A stretch of DNA of 64,000 nucleotides from Vibrio sp. S9_S30 (GTDB lineage Bacteria > Pseudomonadota > Gammaproteobacteria > Enterobacterales > Vibrionaceae). This document shows, piece by piece, positions 28,766 to 38,784 of the stretch. Made by a program: the position numbers and the translations under genes. Every line of letters begins with the position of its first letter. Positions within the stretch are counted from its first letter, which is position 1. The notes beneath the pieces were generated by a model. The model saw only the letters and a list, made by a program, of their open reading frames with translations, had not been told where the DNA came from and searched no databases. The stretch lies in contig NZ_JAAUWT010000002.1 in assembly GCF_014694455.1 (NCBI RefSeq), positions 62,001-126,000 on the forward strand, read 5' to 3'.

Positions 28766-29317
28766 TTGGCTAAACCGGCTGTTTTTCTTGACCGTGATGG
28801 TGTGATCAACGTAGACCACGGTTACGTGCATGATGAACATAGTTTTGAATACATCGACGGTGTATTTGAAGCCACAAAGCAACTTCAGGAGATGGGGTAC
28901 TTGTTGGTACTTGTGACGAATCAATCGGGTATAGCGCGAGGTATGTTTAGCGAAGATCGCTTCCTTTCTCTCACTCAGTGGATGGATTGGAACTTTGTTG
29001 ACAATGGCGTTGATTTTGATGGCTTCTATTATTGCCCGCATCATTCTGAACATGGTATTGGGGAATACAAGCAGGCGTGTGAATGCCGAAAACCCAAGCC
29101 CGGTATGTTCATTTCTGCCCGAGACTTCTTAAAAATAGACATGGACAAGTCCGTTATGGTCGGCGACAAAGCGGAAGATATGATGGCGGCGCAAGCGGCA
29201 GGGGTTGGAACTCGAATCTTGGTTCGTACTGGGAAACCGATTACCGAGCAAGGGGAATCTTTAGCGTCAGTGGTGTTAGACAGCATCAAAGATGTCCCAG
29301 CTTACCTAAAGAGCTAG
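28766..29317 (+). CDS. gmhB: D-glycero-beta-D-manno-heptose 1,7-bisphosphate 7-phosphatase
   Basis: 183 aa from a TTG start at 28766, with TGAGGA seven bases upstream. The open frame extends about 100 codons further upstream, but that part is not conserved and covers the MetJ site. The HAD motif FLDRDGVIN, the Thr in VTNQSG, the zinc cluster CPHH...CECRKPKPG and the VGDKAEDM motif are all present. It dephosphorylates heptose bisphosphate for lipopolysaccharide inner core synthesis. The divergent metN neighbour is the same as in E. coli. Confidence 0.93.
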   Translation: MAKPAVFLDRDGVINVDHGYVHDEHSFEYIDGVFEATKQLQEMGYLLVLVTNQSGIARGMFSEDRFLSLTQWMDWNFVDNGVDFDGFYYCPHHSEHGIGEYKQACECRKPKPGMFISARDFLKIDMDKSVMVGDKAEDMMAAQAAGVGTRILVRTGKPITEQGESLASVVLDSIKDVPAYLKS

Positions 29318-29325
29318 CCTGTTCC

Positions 29326-29682
29326 ATGTTGAAAACGTTTATAACGGTTGGCGCACTGTTGGTGATGGCTGGCTGCAGTTCAAGCAGACCAGGTACGAGC
29401 GCATATTCAGGTACTAACGCATACAGTTGTGGTGATGACTTAGAAATATGGACATACCCTATCAACGAATATGAACTGCAATTAGAGATAAACAATGAGC
29501 GCTATCTCATGGAGCGAGTGTCGAGTGCATCTGGCGAGAGGTTTGAGAATCGACGTATGCGCTATGTTTTCTGGGTAAAAGGCACCCAAGCCAGTTTGTT
29601 TTTACCCAATGTTCCGATGCGAATGTGCCATCAAATCACGCCCAATAAGACATCGTTATCGCCTAAAAATACTTTGTTTTGA
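29326..29682 (+). CDS. MliC/PliC-like lysozyme inhibitor lipoprotein
   Basis: 118 aa from the ATG at 29326, eight bases after the gmhB stop. A lipoprotein signal ends in LLVMAGCSS (lipid on Cys17). The mature part has a Cys in the YSCGDDLEIW strand, the SASGERF turn typical of MliC domains, a later FWVKGTQASLFL strand and a second Cys near RMCHQI. These features fit a small beta-barrel inhibitor of c-type lysozyme in the outer membrane. The match is by motif only, so another small lipoprotein family is possible. Confidence 0.65.
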   Translation: MLKTFITVGALLVMAGCSSSRPGTSAYSGTNAYSCGDDLEIWTYPINEYELQLEINNERYLMERVSSASGERFENRRMRYVFWVKGTQASLFLPNVPMRMCHQITPNKTSLSPKNTLF

Positions 29683-29778
29683 GTATTTATCTCACTCTTT
29701 CTTTGAGGGAATATTGCAATTCGATGCCAAACTTCGACAATATTCCTTTATCACTACGACAAGTAAATTTGAAATCCT

Positions 29779-30729
29779 ATGAGTAAGAAGCTCACTATTT
29801 TGGATATTGCTCGATTGGCTGGAGTGGGTAAATCGACGGTTTCCCGTGTTTTGACGAACGATCCAAAAGTAAAACCGGATACCCGAAAAAAGGTAGAACA
29901 GATCATCTCTGAGTCTGGTTATGTACCGTCTAAGTCCGCTCAATCAATGAGAGGAGGTAGCCAGAAAGTCATCGGAGTGATTATTTCTCGTTTGGATTCT
30001 CCATCAGAAAACTTGGTTGTCAGCCCGCTTTTAAAAACCCTATATGCAGAAGGGTATGATGTCGTGATCATGGAAAGTCAATTCGATGGCGACAAAACCA
30101 ATGAGCACCTTTCTGTTCTTAAGCGCCGAAATGTTGATGGTGTGATTGTGTTTGGGTTCTCAGACTGCGATATGCACGAATTAGAGTCTTGGGGTCATAG
30201 AGCGGTTGTCATTGCTTCCGATTCTTCTGAAATATCGTCAGTGAACTACAACAACCAATCGGTCATTGAGATGGCTTTGGATCAACTTAGTCGACAAGAC
30301 AAGTCGCACATTGCGTTTATTGGCGTTGATGATTCCGATGCGACAACGGGGCGATTGCGCACACAAGCCTATATTCGTTGGTGTGAAAACCGCTCTTTAC
30401 TTCCCCAATATAGAACGGGTGCGTTGAGCCATGAAAGTGGATATTACTTGGTTGATGAGGTGTTGGATGCAAAAACGGATGCCATTGTGTGTGCCAGTGA
30501 TTCAATAGCATTAGGCGTCAACAAAAGGCTTCAAGAACTCGGTAAAACGACTGTTACCGTATTTGGTGTCGGTGGGAATGCCTTGCTTTCATTCCTGTTC
30601 CCTAATACACAGAGTATCGATCCTGGTTATGCTGAAGCTGGGAAAACAGCCGCTAGCTTGCTGATCGGTCAACTTCAGAATCAATCGGACGTTACTCACG
30701 TCACTTTGACCCCTTCACTTCCCAGTTAG
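29779..30729 (+). CDS. treR: trehalose operon repressor, LacI family
   Basis: 316 aa. The N-terminal HTH is ILDIARLAGVGKSTVSRVLTN with a hinge near residue 55 (MRGGSQKVIGVI), followed by a periplasmic-binding-like effector domain. The sequence resembles E. coli TreR, which senses trehalose-6-phosphate. It lies directly upstream of treB, with its own terminator, and palindromic operators lie in the gap. Confidence 0.92.
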   Translation: MSKKLTILDIARLAGVGKSTVSRVLTNDPKVKPDTRKKVEQIISESGYVPSKSAQSMRGGSQKVIGVIISRLDSPSENLVVSPLLKTLYAEGYDVVIMESQFDGDKTNEHLSVLKRRNVDGVIVFGFSDCDMHELESWGHRAVVIASDSSEISSVNYNNQSVIEMALDQLSRQDKSHIAFIGVDDSDATTGRLRTQAYIRWCENRSLLPQYRTGALSHESGYYLVDEVLDAKTDAIVCASDSIALGVNKRLQELGKTTVTVFGVGGNALLSFLFPNTQSIDPGYAEAGKTAASLLIGQLQNQSDVTHVTLTPSLPS

Positions 30730-30769
30730 TATCTGATTTTCTAACGAATGGAATGTCACTAAATGAATA

Positions 30770-30805
30770 TGCCGTGATCTACTTTTCATTTATCACGGCA
30801 TTTTT
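30770..30805 (+). terminator. rho-independent terminator after treR
   Basis: TGCCGTGAT and ATCACGGCA form a nine-base perfect stem with a loop of about 13 bases, followed by five T residues. Confidence 0.85.
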
Positions 30806-30807
30806 AA

Positions 30808-30920
30808 TGTGATCATTCTCAATTAATGGGATTGTTCCCATTCTGATTTTTCCTCACCGGTGTCAGTATAAGGAGTGATAAATGGGAACGATCCCATAAA
30901 TAAGGGCGATCCCATAAATG
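30808..30920 (+). promoter_or_regulatory. treBC control region: CRP-like site and TreR palindromes
   Basis: A CRP-like TGTGATCATTCTCAAT sits at 30808-30823. Two palindromes ATGGGA-N4-TCCCAT follow at 30826-30841 and 30882-30897. A third, shortened copy (AAGGGCGATCCCAT, about 30902-30915) arises from an 18-base duplication of CGATCCCATAAATAAGGG. The palindromes are the natural TreR operators. The layout suggests repression by TreR and activation by CRP. All of this is inferred from pattern. Confidence 0.7.
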
Positions 30921-30954
30921 GAATGGAACGTGAATACAAATAGGGTGAACCGTT

Positions 30955-32379
30955 ATGAGTAAAGTAGCGAAGAAAGATGTCGCCAAAATCCTCGATCTTG
31001 TAGGGGGAAGCGACAACATTGCGAGTGTAAGCCATTGTTTAACTCGATTGCGTTTTGTATTAAATGACACGGATGCGGCGGATGTGAAAGGGCTAGAGAG
31101 CATTTCCATCGTTCGCGGCTGTTTTACTAATGCAGGCCAATTTCAAGTCGTGATTGGTAGTGACGTTGACGATGTATACAAGCTTTTGCTGGCGCTTTCA
31201 GGGAAAGGCAGTGCGAACAAAGACGACTCAAAGCGGGCCGCTCGTCAGAACATGAATATTTTAGAACGCAGTATTTCCCACCTAGCCGAAATTTTTGTTC
31301 CTCTTTTACCGGCGATCATTACGGGTGGTTTGATTCTGGGTTTTCGTAATGTTATTGGCGACATCAAGATGTTTGATGGCCAAACCTTGACCCAAATCAG
31401 TCAGTTTTGGGCGACCGTACATTCTTTTCTATGGTTGATTGGTGAGGCGATTTTCTTCTTCTTACCTGTTGGCGTATGTTGGGCGACGGTGAAAAAGCTG
31501 GGTGGCACGCCCATACTGGGCATTACATTAGGTGTGACGTTAGTTTCACCGCAATTGATGAATGCTTACTTAATCGGCAAAGGCGTTCCTGAAGTATGGG
31601 ATTTTGGGTTGTTTGTGATTGAGAAAGTGGGCTATCAGGCTCAGGTTATTCCTGCGATGTTGGCAGGTGTAGCGCTGGCATTTATAGAAACAAATCTTAA
31701 GCGAATTGTGCCGGGATACTTGTACCTTGTTGTGGTTCCATTTGTGTCTATTTTGTTGTCTGTGATCCTTGCGCATTCCCTGATCGGTCCTTTTGGGCGT
31801 TTACTGGGTAACGGTGTTGCATTCGCGGCCAAGGCGGCAATGACGGGTGACTTTGCCATTATTGGTGCAACCGTGTTTGGATTCCTTTACGCACCGTTAG
31901 TGATCACCGGCGTTCACCACACAACCAATGCCGTTGATTTGCAGTTAATGCAAGAATTAGGTGGTACGCCAATTTGGCCGCTAATCGCACTGTCTAATAT
32001 CGCACAAGCTTCAGCCGTAGTGGGCATCATCATCATCAGCCGTAAAGAGGGAGAGCGTGACATCTCCGTTCCTGCCGCCATTTCCGCTTACCTTGGGGTA
32101 ACAGAGCCAGCGATGTACGGCATTAACCTCAAATACAAATTCCCAATGTTGAGTGCCATGATAGGCTCCGCTATTGCGGCGGCAATATGTGGTAGTGCTG
32201 GTGTCATGGCAAACGGCATCGGTGTTGGTGGTCTGCCAGGTATTCTATCCATCCAGCCTCAATACTGGGTCATATTCAGCAGCGCCATGTTGGTTGCGAT
32301 TTTTGTACCTGTGATATTGACACTCCTTTTCTATAAGCGCGCTCAACATAAAGGCAATTTAGAAACGGCAGCCGCATAA
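30955..32379 (+). CDS. treB: PTS trehalose transporter subunit IIBC
   Basis: 474 aa. The EIIB domain (about 1-80) has the phosphorylated Cys in SHCLTRLRF. The EIIC domain (about 105-460) has about ten helices and the conserved TGVHHTTNAVDLQLM and GVTEPAMYG motifs. It imports trehalose as trehalose-6-phosphate. There is no fused IIA domain, so a separate IIA-Glc is needed, as in E. coli. It starts the treBC operon behind the TreR sites. Confidence 0.95.
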   Translation: MSKVAKKDVAKILDLVGGSDNIASVSHCLTRLRFVLNDTDAADVKGLESISIVRGCFTNAGQFQVVIGSDVDDVYKLLLALSGKGSANKDDSKRAARQNMNILERSISHLAEIFVPLLPAIITGGLILGFRNVIGDIKMFDGQTLTQISQFWATVHSFLWLIGEAIFFFLPVGVCWATVKKLGGTPILGITLGVTLVSPQLMNAYLIGKGVPEVWDFGLFVIEKVGYQAQVIPAMLAGVALAFIETNLKRIVPGYLYLVVVPFVSILLSVILAHSLIGPFGRLLGNGVAFAAKAAMTGDFAIIGATVFGFLYAPLVITGVHHTTNAVDLQLMQELGGTPIWPLIALSNIAQASAVVGIIIISRKEGERDISVPAAISAYLGVTEPAMYGINLKYKFPMLSAMIGSAIAAAICGSAGVMANGIGVGGLPGILSIQPQYWVIFSSAMLVAIFVPVILTLLFYKRAQHKGNLETAAA

Positions 32380-32385
32380 CATACA

Positions 32386-32424
32386 GCAGGCAGCTTACTC
32401 TCTTCCCCTTTGTTGGCTGCCTGC
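32386..32424 (+). other. inverted repeat between treB and treC
   Basis: GCAGGCAGC and GCTGCCTGC form a nine-base perfect stem with a 21-base loop, without a T run. It may lower or stabilise treC expression rather than end transcription. Confidence 0.6.
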
Positions 32425-32446
32425 GCTTTACTTTGAGATCGAAATA

Positions 32447-34132
32447 TTGACTATTCATAACGACTGGTGGCGCAAAGCGTCTATTTACCAAATCTATCCA
32501 AAAAGTTTTTGTGACAGCGGAAGTTCTGGCACTGGAGATATTCAGGGAATCATTTCGAAGTTAGAGTATTTGAAAGTACTGGGCATTGACGCTATCTGGT
32601 TAACTCCGGTGTATCGCTCCCCTATGGTTGATAACGGTTATGACATTTCGGACTATTACACCATTAACCCTGACTTCGGCACGATGGCGGACTTTGATGA
32701 TTTGATTGCGGCGGCACACGCCAAAGGGATTCGCATCATCATGGATATCGTCGTTAACCATACGTCGACAGCGCATGCTTGGTTCCAATCGGCTTTGAGT
32801 GATAAGAATAGCCCATACCGCGATTACTACATTTGGCGTGATCCGCTCAATGGTGATATTCCTAATAACTGGGAATCCAAATTTGGTGGTTCGGCGTGGG
32901 AGTTCGATGAATCAAGTAATCAATATTATCTTCATCTGTTTGCTAAAGAACAGGCTGATCTGAATTGGGAAAATCCTCAAGTCCGTGAGGAAGTAAAAGC
33001 GGTGATTGAGTATTGGGCAGAAAAAGGCGTTGATGGGTTCCGTTTGGATGTCATTAACCTTATTTCTAAACATCAAGACTTTCCATCTGATGATGTTGGG
33101 GATGGCCGTCGATTTTACACCGATGGCCCTCGCGTACATGAATTTCTACAAGAAATTAGCCAGTCGGTATTTCAAAAATACGGCAGCGTCACCGTAGGGG
33201 AGATGTCGTCAACGACGTTAGAGCATTGCCAGAAATACTCTTCGATAGATGGTAAAGAATTGTCCATGGTGTTTAATTTCCATCACCTAAAAGTCGATTA
33301 CCCTAATGGTGAAAAATGGGGGCTGGCGCCGTTTGATTTTCTGCAGTTGAAATCCATCTTTAACCATTGGCAGCAAGGTCTTAACGGAAAAGGGTGGAGC
33401 GCTCTATTTTGGTGTAATCATGATCAGCCTCGTATAGTCAGCCGATTGGGGAACGATACGCGATATCGAGTCGAGTCAGCCAAAATGCTCGCCGCTTCTG
33501 TACACCTAATGCAAGGTACGCCGTATATTTATCAAGGTGAAGAAATTGGTATGACAAACCCACATTTTGATTCAATAGAACAATACCGAGATGTCGAAAG
33601 CACGAATATGTACGACATCATGGTGAATCAGCAGGGGGAAAGCTCCGATGACATGCTTCGTATTTTAGCGAGCAAGTCCCGCGATAACTCAAGAACGCCA
33701 ATGCAGTGGGATGATTCTGAAAATGCGGGGTTTACACAAGGGGTTCCTTGGATTGATGTGGCCAGAAATTACCGCGATGTGAATGCAATGGTAGCGTTCG
33801 AAGATAAAAACTCAGTCTTTTATTTTTATCAGTCACTCATTCATCTACGCAAAGAATTACCAGTGATAACCGATGGAGATTATCAAGATTTATTGCCGCA
33901 GCACCCTTCTGTTTTCGCGTACGCTAGAAGCAATGGATCTCAGACTCTGATTTGTATCAATAACTTCTACGCGGAGCATGTTGAAGTTAGCTTACCTAAT
34001 CGGTACGACATGAAACACGCAAAAGGGGTTCTTGGAAACTATCGAACCGTTGAACAGCTGAATTTGGTGCAGAGTTCGAAACAAGCCCTTGAACCCTATG
34101 AAAGCCGCATCTTTATTATTGAAAGTGCATAA
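32447..34132 (+). CDS. treC: trehalose-6-phosphate hydrolase, GH13 family
   Basis: 561 aa in the usual size range. It splits trehalose-6-phosphate into glucose and glucose-6-phosphate in the cytoplasm. GH13 motifs: DIVVNHTS, nucleophile Asp in GFRLDVINL, acid Glu in TVGEMSS and Asp in CNHDQPR. The start appears to be TTG at 32447, with GAGAT six bases upstream, and no ATG is better placed. The stop lies inside a 20-base duplication. Confidence 0.94.
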   Translation: MTIHNDWWRKASIYQIYPKSFCDSGSSGTGDIQGIISKLEYLKVLGIDAIWLTPVYRSPMVDNGYDISDYYTINPDFGTMADFDDLIAAAHAKGIRIIMDIVVNHTSTAHAWFQSALSDKNSPYRDYYIWRDPLNGDIPNNWESKFGGSAWEFDESSNQYYLHLFAKEQADLNWENPQVREEVKAVIEYWAEKGVDGFRLDVINLISKHQDFPSDDVGDGRRFYTDGPRVHEFLQEISQSVFQKYGSVTVGEMSSTTLEHCQKYSSIDGKELSMVFNFHHLKVDYPNGEKWGLAPFDFLQLKSIFNHWQQGLNGKGWSALFWCNHDQPRIVSRLGNDTRYRVESAKMLAASVHLMQGTPYIYQGEEIGMTNPHFDSIEQYRDVESTNMYDIMVNQQGESSDDMLRILASKSRDNSRTPMQWDDSENAGFTQGVPWIDVARNYRDVNAMVAFEDKNSVFYFYQSLIHLRKELPVITDGDYQDLLPQHPSVFAYARSNGSQTLICINNFYAEHVEVSLPNRYDMKHAKGVLGNYRTVEQLNLVQSSKQALEPYESRIFIIESA

Positions 34133-34155
34133 AAATTATTGAAAGTGCATAAAAA
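34116..34155 (+). repeat. 20-bp perfect tandem duplication spanning the treC stop
   Basis: Two copies of TTATTGAAAGTGCATAAAAA lie head to tail. The first holds the last codons and TAA of treC, and the second repeats them in the 3' flank. Confidence 0.93.
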
Positions 34156-34156
34156 T

Positions 34157-34186
34157 AGCCGGGCAAGTGAGTTGCCCGGTGTTTTG
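34157..34186 (+). terminator. rho-independent terminator after treC
   Basis: GCCGGGCAA-GTGA-GTTGCCCGGT stem followed by GTTTTG, right after the duplicated treC end. It lies between convergent genes. Confidence 0.82.
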
Positions 34187-34209
34187 TTGCTGACGTTGTT
34201 GTACTTGAT

Positions 34210-34824
34210 TCAAGGTTGAACCGAGCGCCGACCGACACTGTATCGCGTTGGTTTATGATTCATCGCCAAAACCAAGTTCAGAGCAATCGCGCCTACAATA
34301 GATAAGCCAATGACTTCCAGTGAAACGAAAAAGAATGAAGCAATCAAAATAACGCAATCTATGATCATTTGGCTTTTGCCAACGGAAAACCCCGTCTTAT
34401 CTTGAATAATCAAGCAAAGCACATTAAAGCCACCAAGGCTGGTGTGATGGCGGAACAAGATCAGCATGCCTAACCCCATCAACAGTCCACCTGATATGGC
34501 ACAGTAAAGCGGGTTGATGCTGTCTATCTGAATCAGCCAATGCAGGTTATCAGCGAATATTGAAACAAGTGCGCCAGAAATTAAGCTGGTGAACGCAAAT
34601 CGTTTGCCAAAGCGTTTCCATGCCATGATATAGAATGGGATATTTGATGAAAAATAGATGGCACCAAAGCTAAAGGGGACAAACTGACTGATCAAAAGTG
34701 CCAAACCCGTGGTTCCACCTGTCAGCAAACTCGCATTTTGTAAGAAGAATACCCCCTGTGCGACTAAAAATGTGCCAGTGAGTATTGCGATCCAATCTTC
34801 TTTTCTTGTGTGTTTTTCCATCAA
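34210..34824 (-). CDS. YitT-family membrane protein
   Basis: 204 aa. Five to six hydrophobic helices with the family pattern near GGTTGLALLIS, a second LLMGLGMLILFRHHTSLGG repeat element and a SVGKSQMIIDC helix. These are typical of YitT/YczE-type proteins of unknown function in the inner membrane. There is no cytoplasmic DUF2179 domain, so it is the short form. It stands alone, convergent with treC and divergent from glyA. Confidence 0.8.
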   Translation of the reverse strand: MMEKHTRKEDWIAILTGTFLVAQGVFFLQNASLLTGGTTGLALLISQFVPFSFGAIYFSSNIPFYIMAWKRFGKRFAFTSLISGALVSIFADNLHWLIQIDSINPLYCAISGGLLMGLGMLILFRHHTSLGGFNVLCLIIQDKTGFSVGKSQMIIDCVILIASFFFVSLEVIGLSIVGAIALNLVLAMNHKPTRYSVGRRSVQP

Positions 34825-35169
34825 ATGACATGTTAACTTAGCGAAATTGAGCGGAATACTAGTTAAAAACTGCTACTTTCGATAGCTTGAATGGTAATTT
34901 CTCCTCTAACTTATGTATCTGTAGATTTACATGGTGTAAACCTTTAAGTTGACAGTGATATAGTTTAGGTAAACGATATAGGCCACCACGATGATGAATA
35001 CTCAAACGGAACATGAGAAATCTACATAGAGAAAGTTGTAAAAGTCACTTTATGACGCAGATCAAATTATGTAGAATGCACCCCATCAAATACGGTGACG
35101 AAAACGTTTGCTTTTGGTCGTTGTGTGGCTTTTTTGAAACTTTCAGTAAATCTGAGTCAGGAGATACAG
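34825..35169. other. glyA upstream region
   Basis: About 345 bases between divergent genes. It carries the PurR-like box described separately and a possible -10 TAGAAT at 35072-35077. No gene was recognised, and the in-frame extension upstream of glyA is not conserved. Confidence 0.55.
35098..35113 (+). promoter_or_regulatory. PurR-type operator upstream of glyA
   Basis: ACGAAAACGTTTGCTT matches the PurR consensus ACGCAAACGTTTGCGT at 14 of 16 bases with the central AAACGTTT intact. It lies about 57 bases before the glyA start. PurR represses glyA in E. coli, so the same control is likely. Confidence 0.75.
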
Positions 35170-36420
35170 ATGCTTAAGCGTGATATGAACATCGCTGATT
35201 ACGATGCGGACCTATTTACAGCAATCCAAGAAGAGACTCTTCGCCAGGAAGAACACATAGAGCTTATCGCTTCAGAAAACTACACCAGCCCACGTGTAAT
35301 GGAAGCGCAAGGTTCCCAGCTAACAAACAAATACGCTGAAGGTTACCCAGGCAAGCGTTACTATGGTGGTTGTGAGTTCGTAGACAAAGTAGAAGCATTG
35401 GCCATTGAACGCGCATGTGAGCTGTTTGGTGCGGATTACGCAAACGTACAGCCTCACTCAGGTTCTCAAGCAAACAGTGCTGTGTACATGGCACTTCTTA
35501 ACCCAGGCGATACGGTTTTAGGTATGAGCCTAGCACACGGTGGTCACCTGACTCACGGTTCTCCAGTTAACTTCTCAGGTAAACACTACAACGTTATCCC
35601 TTACGGTATCGATGAAGCGGGTCAGATAAACTACGACGAAATGGAAGCGTTAGCGGTAGAGCACAAACCGAAAATGATCATCGGTGGCTTCTCTGCTTAT
35701 TCCCAAATTTGTGATTGGGCGAGAATGCGTGAAATTGCAGACAAAGTAGGGGCTTACTTCTTTGTCGATATGGCGCACGTTGCTGGCCTCATTGCGGCTG
35801 GCGTTTACCCGAACCCAGTACCGCACGCTCACGTTGTTACGACAACAACGCACAAAACACTGGCTGGTCCACGTGGCGGTCTGATCCTTTCTAATGAAGG
35901 TGAAGATTTCTACAAGAAGCTGAACTCAGCAGTATTTCCTGGCGGTCAAGGTGGTCCTCTCATGCATGTTATCGCGGGTAAAGCGGTAGCATTCAAAGAA
36001 GCGCTAGAGCCAGAATTCAAAGAGTACCAAACCCGTGTTGTTGCGAATGCAAAAGCAATGGTGGCTGAATTCCTAGAGCGCGGTTATGACATCGTTTCCG
36101 GTTCAACAGAAAACCACTTGTTCCTTGTTGATTTGATCAACAAAGACATCACGGGTAAAGATGCCGATGCGGCACTTGGTGCGGCAAACATCACGGTAAA
36201 CAAGAACTCAGTACCAAACGATCCTCGTAGCCCGTTTGTTACGTCAGGTGTTCGTGTAGGCACGCCTTCAATTACTCGTCGTGGCTTTACCGAAGAAGAC
36301 GCGAAGAACCTAGCAGGTTGGATGTGTGACATCTTAGACAACATGGGTGATGAAGCAGTAATCGAAGCGACAAAAGCGAAGGTACTTGAGATCTGTAAGC
36401 GTCTACCTGTTTACGCATAG
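35170..36420 (+). CDS. glyA: serine hydroxymethyltransferase
   Basis: 416 aa from the ATG at 35170, with AGGAGA upstream. The protein begins [15 protein letters not shown] as in enterobacteria. It converts serine and tetrahydrofolate to glycine and 5,10-methylene-tetrahydrofolate. The PLP Lys is in [15 protein letters not shown], with [11 protein letters not shown] and the C-terminal [13 protein letters not shown] block intact. It is monocistronic, between a PurR-type box and a double terminator. Confidence 0.97.
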   Translation: MLKRDMNIADYDADLFTAIQEETLRQEEHIELIASENYTSPRVMEAQGSQLTNKYAEGYPGKRYYGGCEFVDKVEALAIERACELFGADYANVQPHSGSQANSAVYMALLNPGDTVLGMSLAHGGHLTHGSPVNFSGKHYNVIPYGIDEAGQINYDEMEALAVEHKPKMIIGGFSAYSQICDWARMREIADKVGAYFFVDMAHVAGLIAAGVYPNPVPHAHVVTTTTHKTLAGPRGGLILSNEGEDFYKKLNSAVFPGGQGGPLMHVIAGKAVAFKEALEPEFKEYQTRVVANAKAMVAEFLERGYDIVSGSTENHLFLVDLINKDITGKDADAALGAANITVNKNSVPNDPRSPFVTSGVRVGTPSITRRGFTEEDAKNLAGWMCDILDNMGDEAVIEATKAKVLEICKRLPVYA

Positions 36421-36518
36421 TATTCTTTAGCTCGTTCTAATGGCTTTCAGAAATGCCTAGGTATTGTTTATACATGGTGTGTTTCTTTTTAATTTAGAGC
36501 CGATTAACATAGAATTAT

Positions 36519-36586
36519 TAAAGCGCAGCCTTATGGCTGCGCTTTTTTGTATAGAGAAAAAACGGAGCCTTTAGGCTCCGTTTTTG
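36519..36586 (+). terminator. tandem rho-independent terminators after glyA
   Basis: Two hairpins follow one another. AAGCGCAGCC-TTAT-GGCTGCGCTTTTTT ends near 36548, and AACGGAGCC-TTTA-GGCTCCGTTTTT ends near 36585. Both have T runs. Confidence 0.88.
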
Positions 36587-36648
36587 GGTTGTAAGTATAA
36601 GGGGGCAGCGAAAAAAGAAAAAAAACGTTACTTTTTTTAATGAATCCC

Positions 36649-36676
36649 CTTGAAAAGGTATTCCATGCCCTTATCT
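36649..36676 (+). promoter_or_regulatory. sigma-32 heat-shock promoter for dnaK
   Basis: CTTGAAA at 36649-36655 and CCCTTATCT at 36668-36676 are 12 bases apart, close to the sigma-32 consensus CTTGAAA and CCCCATnT. The dnaK ATG follows about 125 bases later. Confidence 0.75.
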
Positions 36677-36801
36677 ATTGGGCATAAACGAAGCAAAGTA
36701 GTTTGCACACATATTTTGTGAGTAGGGGTTGAATCCCCAATCCTCATCCCCAATTTATGGGGTATAGAAAAAAGACAATTGATTTAATTGGAGATAGCCT
36801 G

Positions 36802-38718
36802 ATGGGTAAAATCATTGGTATTGACTTAGGTACTACTAACTCTTGTGTTGCTGTGTTGGACGGCGATGCACCACGCGTAATTGAGAACGCCGAGGGTGAG
36901 CGCACAACCGCATCTGTTATTGCTTATACCGACGGTGAAACGCTAGTAGGTCAACCTGCGAAACGTCAAGCAGTTACAAACCCGGAAAACACGCTATTTG
37001 CAATTAAGCGTTTGATTGGTCGTCGTTTTGAAGATGATGAAGTTCAACGTGACATCGAAATCATGCCTTACAAAATCGTTAAGGCTGACAACGGCGATGC
37101 ATGGGTAGAAGCGAAAGGCCAGAAAATGGCTGCTCCTCAGGTTTCTGCTGAAGTTCTTAAGAAAATGAAGAAAACCGCAGAAGACTTCCTAGGTGAAAAA
37201 GTCACAGGCGCTGTTGTGACTGTTCCTGCCTACTTCAACGATGCTCAACGTCAAGCAACGAAAGATGCGGGTCGCATCGCAGGTCTTGATGTGAAGCGTA
37301 TTATCAACGAACCAACAGCCGCTGCTCTAGCATACGGTCTAGACAAGCAAGAAGGCGATCGCACTATCGCGGTATACGACCTTGGTGGTGGTACGTTTGA
37401 TATCTCTATCATCGAAATCGACAACGTTGATGGCGAGCAAACGTTCGAAGTACTTGCAACTAACGGTGACACACACCTTGGTGGTGAAGATTTCGATAAC
37501 CGTCTAATCAACTACTTAGTAGACGAGTTTAAGAAAGAGCAAGGCATCGACCTTAAAGTTGATCCTTTAGCCATGCAGCGCGTGAAAGAAGCGGCAGAAA
37601 AAGCGAAAATCGAACTGTCTTCTGCGCAACAAACGGATGTAAACCTACCTTACGTCACCGCTGATGCAACGGGTCCTAAGCACATGAACGTTAAAGTGAC
37701 TCGTGCGAAATTGGAAGCGTTAGTTGAAGATCTCGTTCTACGTTCTCTTGAGCCACTTAAAGTCGCTCTAGCGGATTCAGACCTATCGGTAAGCGAGATT
37801 ACAGACGTCATTCTTGTTGGTGGTCAAACCCGTATGCCTATGGTTCAGGCGAAAGTGGCGGAGTTCTTCGGTAAAGAAGCTCGTAAAGACGTGAACCCTG
37901 ATGAAGCTGTAGCAATGGGTGCAGCAGTTCAAGGTGGTGTTCTATCGGGTGAAGTGAAAGACGTACTACTTCTAGATGTCACCCCTCTTTCTCTCGGTAT
38001 CGAGACGATGGGTGGTGTCATGACAGCTCTCGTTGAGAAGAATACAACCGTACCTACGAAAGCAAACCAAGTATTCTCTACAGCTGAAGATAACCAAAAC
38101 GCGGTAACTATCCACGTTCTTCAGGGTGAGCGTAAGCAAGCTATGCATAACAAATCTCTAGGTCAATTCAACCTAGAAGGTATTCAGCCTGCACCTCGCG
38201 GTATGCCTCAAATCGAAGTCACTTTCGACCTTGATGCCGATGGTATTTTGCACGTGTCTGCGAAAGACAAATCGACAGGTAAAGAGCAGAAGATTACTAT
38301 CCAAGCGTCTGGTGGTCTAAGCGACGATGAAATAGAGAAAATGGTGCAAGAAGCAGAAGCAAACAAGGAAGCGGACAAGAAGTTCGAACAATTGGTCTCT
38401 GCTCGTAACCAAGCTGACCAAATGATCCACGGTACTCAGAAGCAAGTTGAAGAAGCGGGTGACGCTCTTCCAGCTGAAGATAAAGAAAAGATCGAAGCGG
38501 CAATCACTGAGCTTGAAGAAGCGAAGAAAGGCGAAGATAAAGACGCGATTGACGCGAAGGTTCAGGCTCTAATGGCTGCATCTCAAAAGCTAATGGAAAT
38601 TGCACAGCAGAAAGCGCAAGCTGAACAAGCACAAGGTGCGGACGCGGGTGAGCAATCTAAGCAAGACGACGACGTTGTTGATGCTGAGTTCGAAGAAGTA
38701 AAAGACGAGAAGAAATAA
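36802..38718 (+). CDS. dnaK: chaperone protein DnaK (Hsp70)
   Basis: 638 aa from the ATG at 36802, with GGAGA upstream, and starting [16 protein letters not shown] 15-codon upstream extension in the same frame is not conserved. The ATPase domain (about 1-385) shows the phosphate loop, [17 protein letters not shown] and [11 protein letters not shown]. The substrate domain and lid follow, ending in [19 protein letters not shown] acidic residues. It folds and refolds client proteins with DnaJ and GrpE. The dnaJ gene is 283 bases downstream, and grpE is not in the window. Confidence 0.98.
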   Translation: MGKIIGIDLGTTNSCVAVLDGDAPRVIENAEGERTTASVIAYTDGETLVGQPAKRQAVTNPENTLFAIKRLIGRRFEDDEVQRDIEIMPYKIVKADNGDAWVEAKGQKMAAPQVSAEVLKKMKKTAEDFLGEKVTGAVVTVPAYFNDAQRQATKDAGRIAGLDVKRIINEPTAAALAYGLDKQEGDRTIAVYDLGGGTFDISIIEIDNVDGEQTFEVLATNGDTHLGGEDFDNRLINYLVDEFKKEQGIDLKVDPLAMQRVKEAAEKAKIELSSAQQTDVNLPYVTADATGPKHMNVKVTRAKLEALVEDLVLRSLEPLKVALADSDLSVSEITDVILVGGQTRMPMVQAKVAEFFGKEARKDVNPDEAVAMGAAVQGGVLSGEVKDVLLLDVTPLSLGIETMGGVMTALVEKNTTVPTKANQVFSTAEDNQNAVTIHVLQGERKQAMHNKSLGQFNLEGIQPAPRGMPQIEVTFDLDADGILHVSAKDKSTGKEQKITIQASGGLSDDEIEKMVQEAEANKEADKKFEQLVSARNQADQMIHGTQKQVEEAGDALPAEDKEKIEAAITELEEAKKGEDKDAIDAKVQALMAASQKLMEIAQQKAQAEQAQGADAGEQSKQDDDVVDAEFEEVKDEKK

Positions 38719-38784
38719 TCTCTAAGCTGGTTGTCACTTGAAATTTAGACATTTCGTGTGATTTGGCGTCTAAATCTTCTATGC

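Noticed and set aside
29083..29325. Extension of the MliC-like gene into gmhB
   Set aside because: The lipoprotein signal begins at the ATG at 29326. The upstream part is gmhB in another frame.
36721..36770. GGGGTTGAATCCCC and CATCCCCAATTTATGGGG palindromes before dnaK as a CIRCE-type operator
   Set aside because: They do not match the CIRCE consensus, and a sigma-32 promoter already explains dnaK control.
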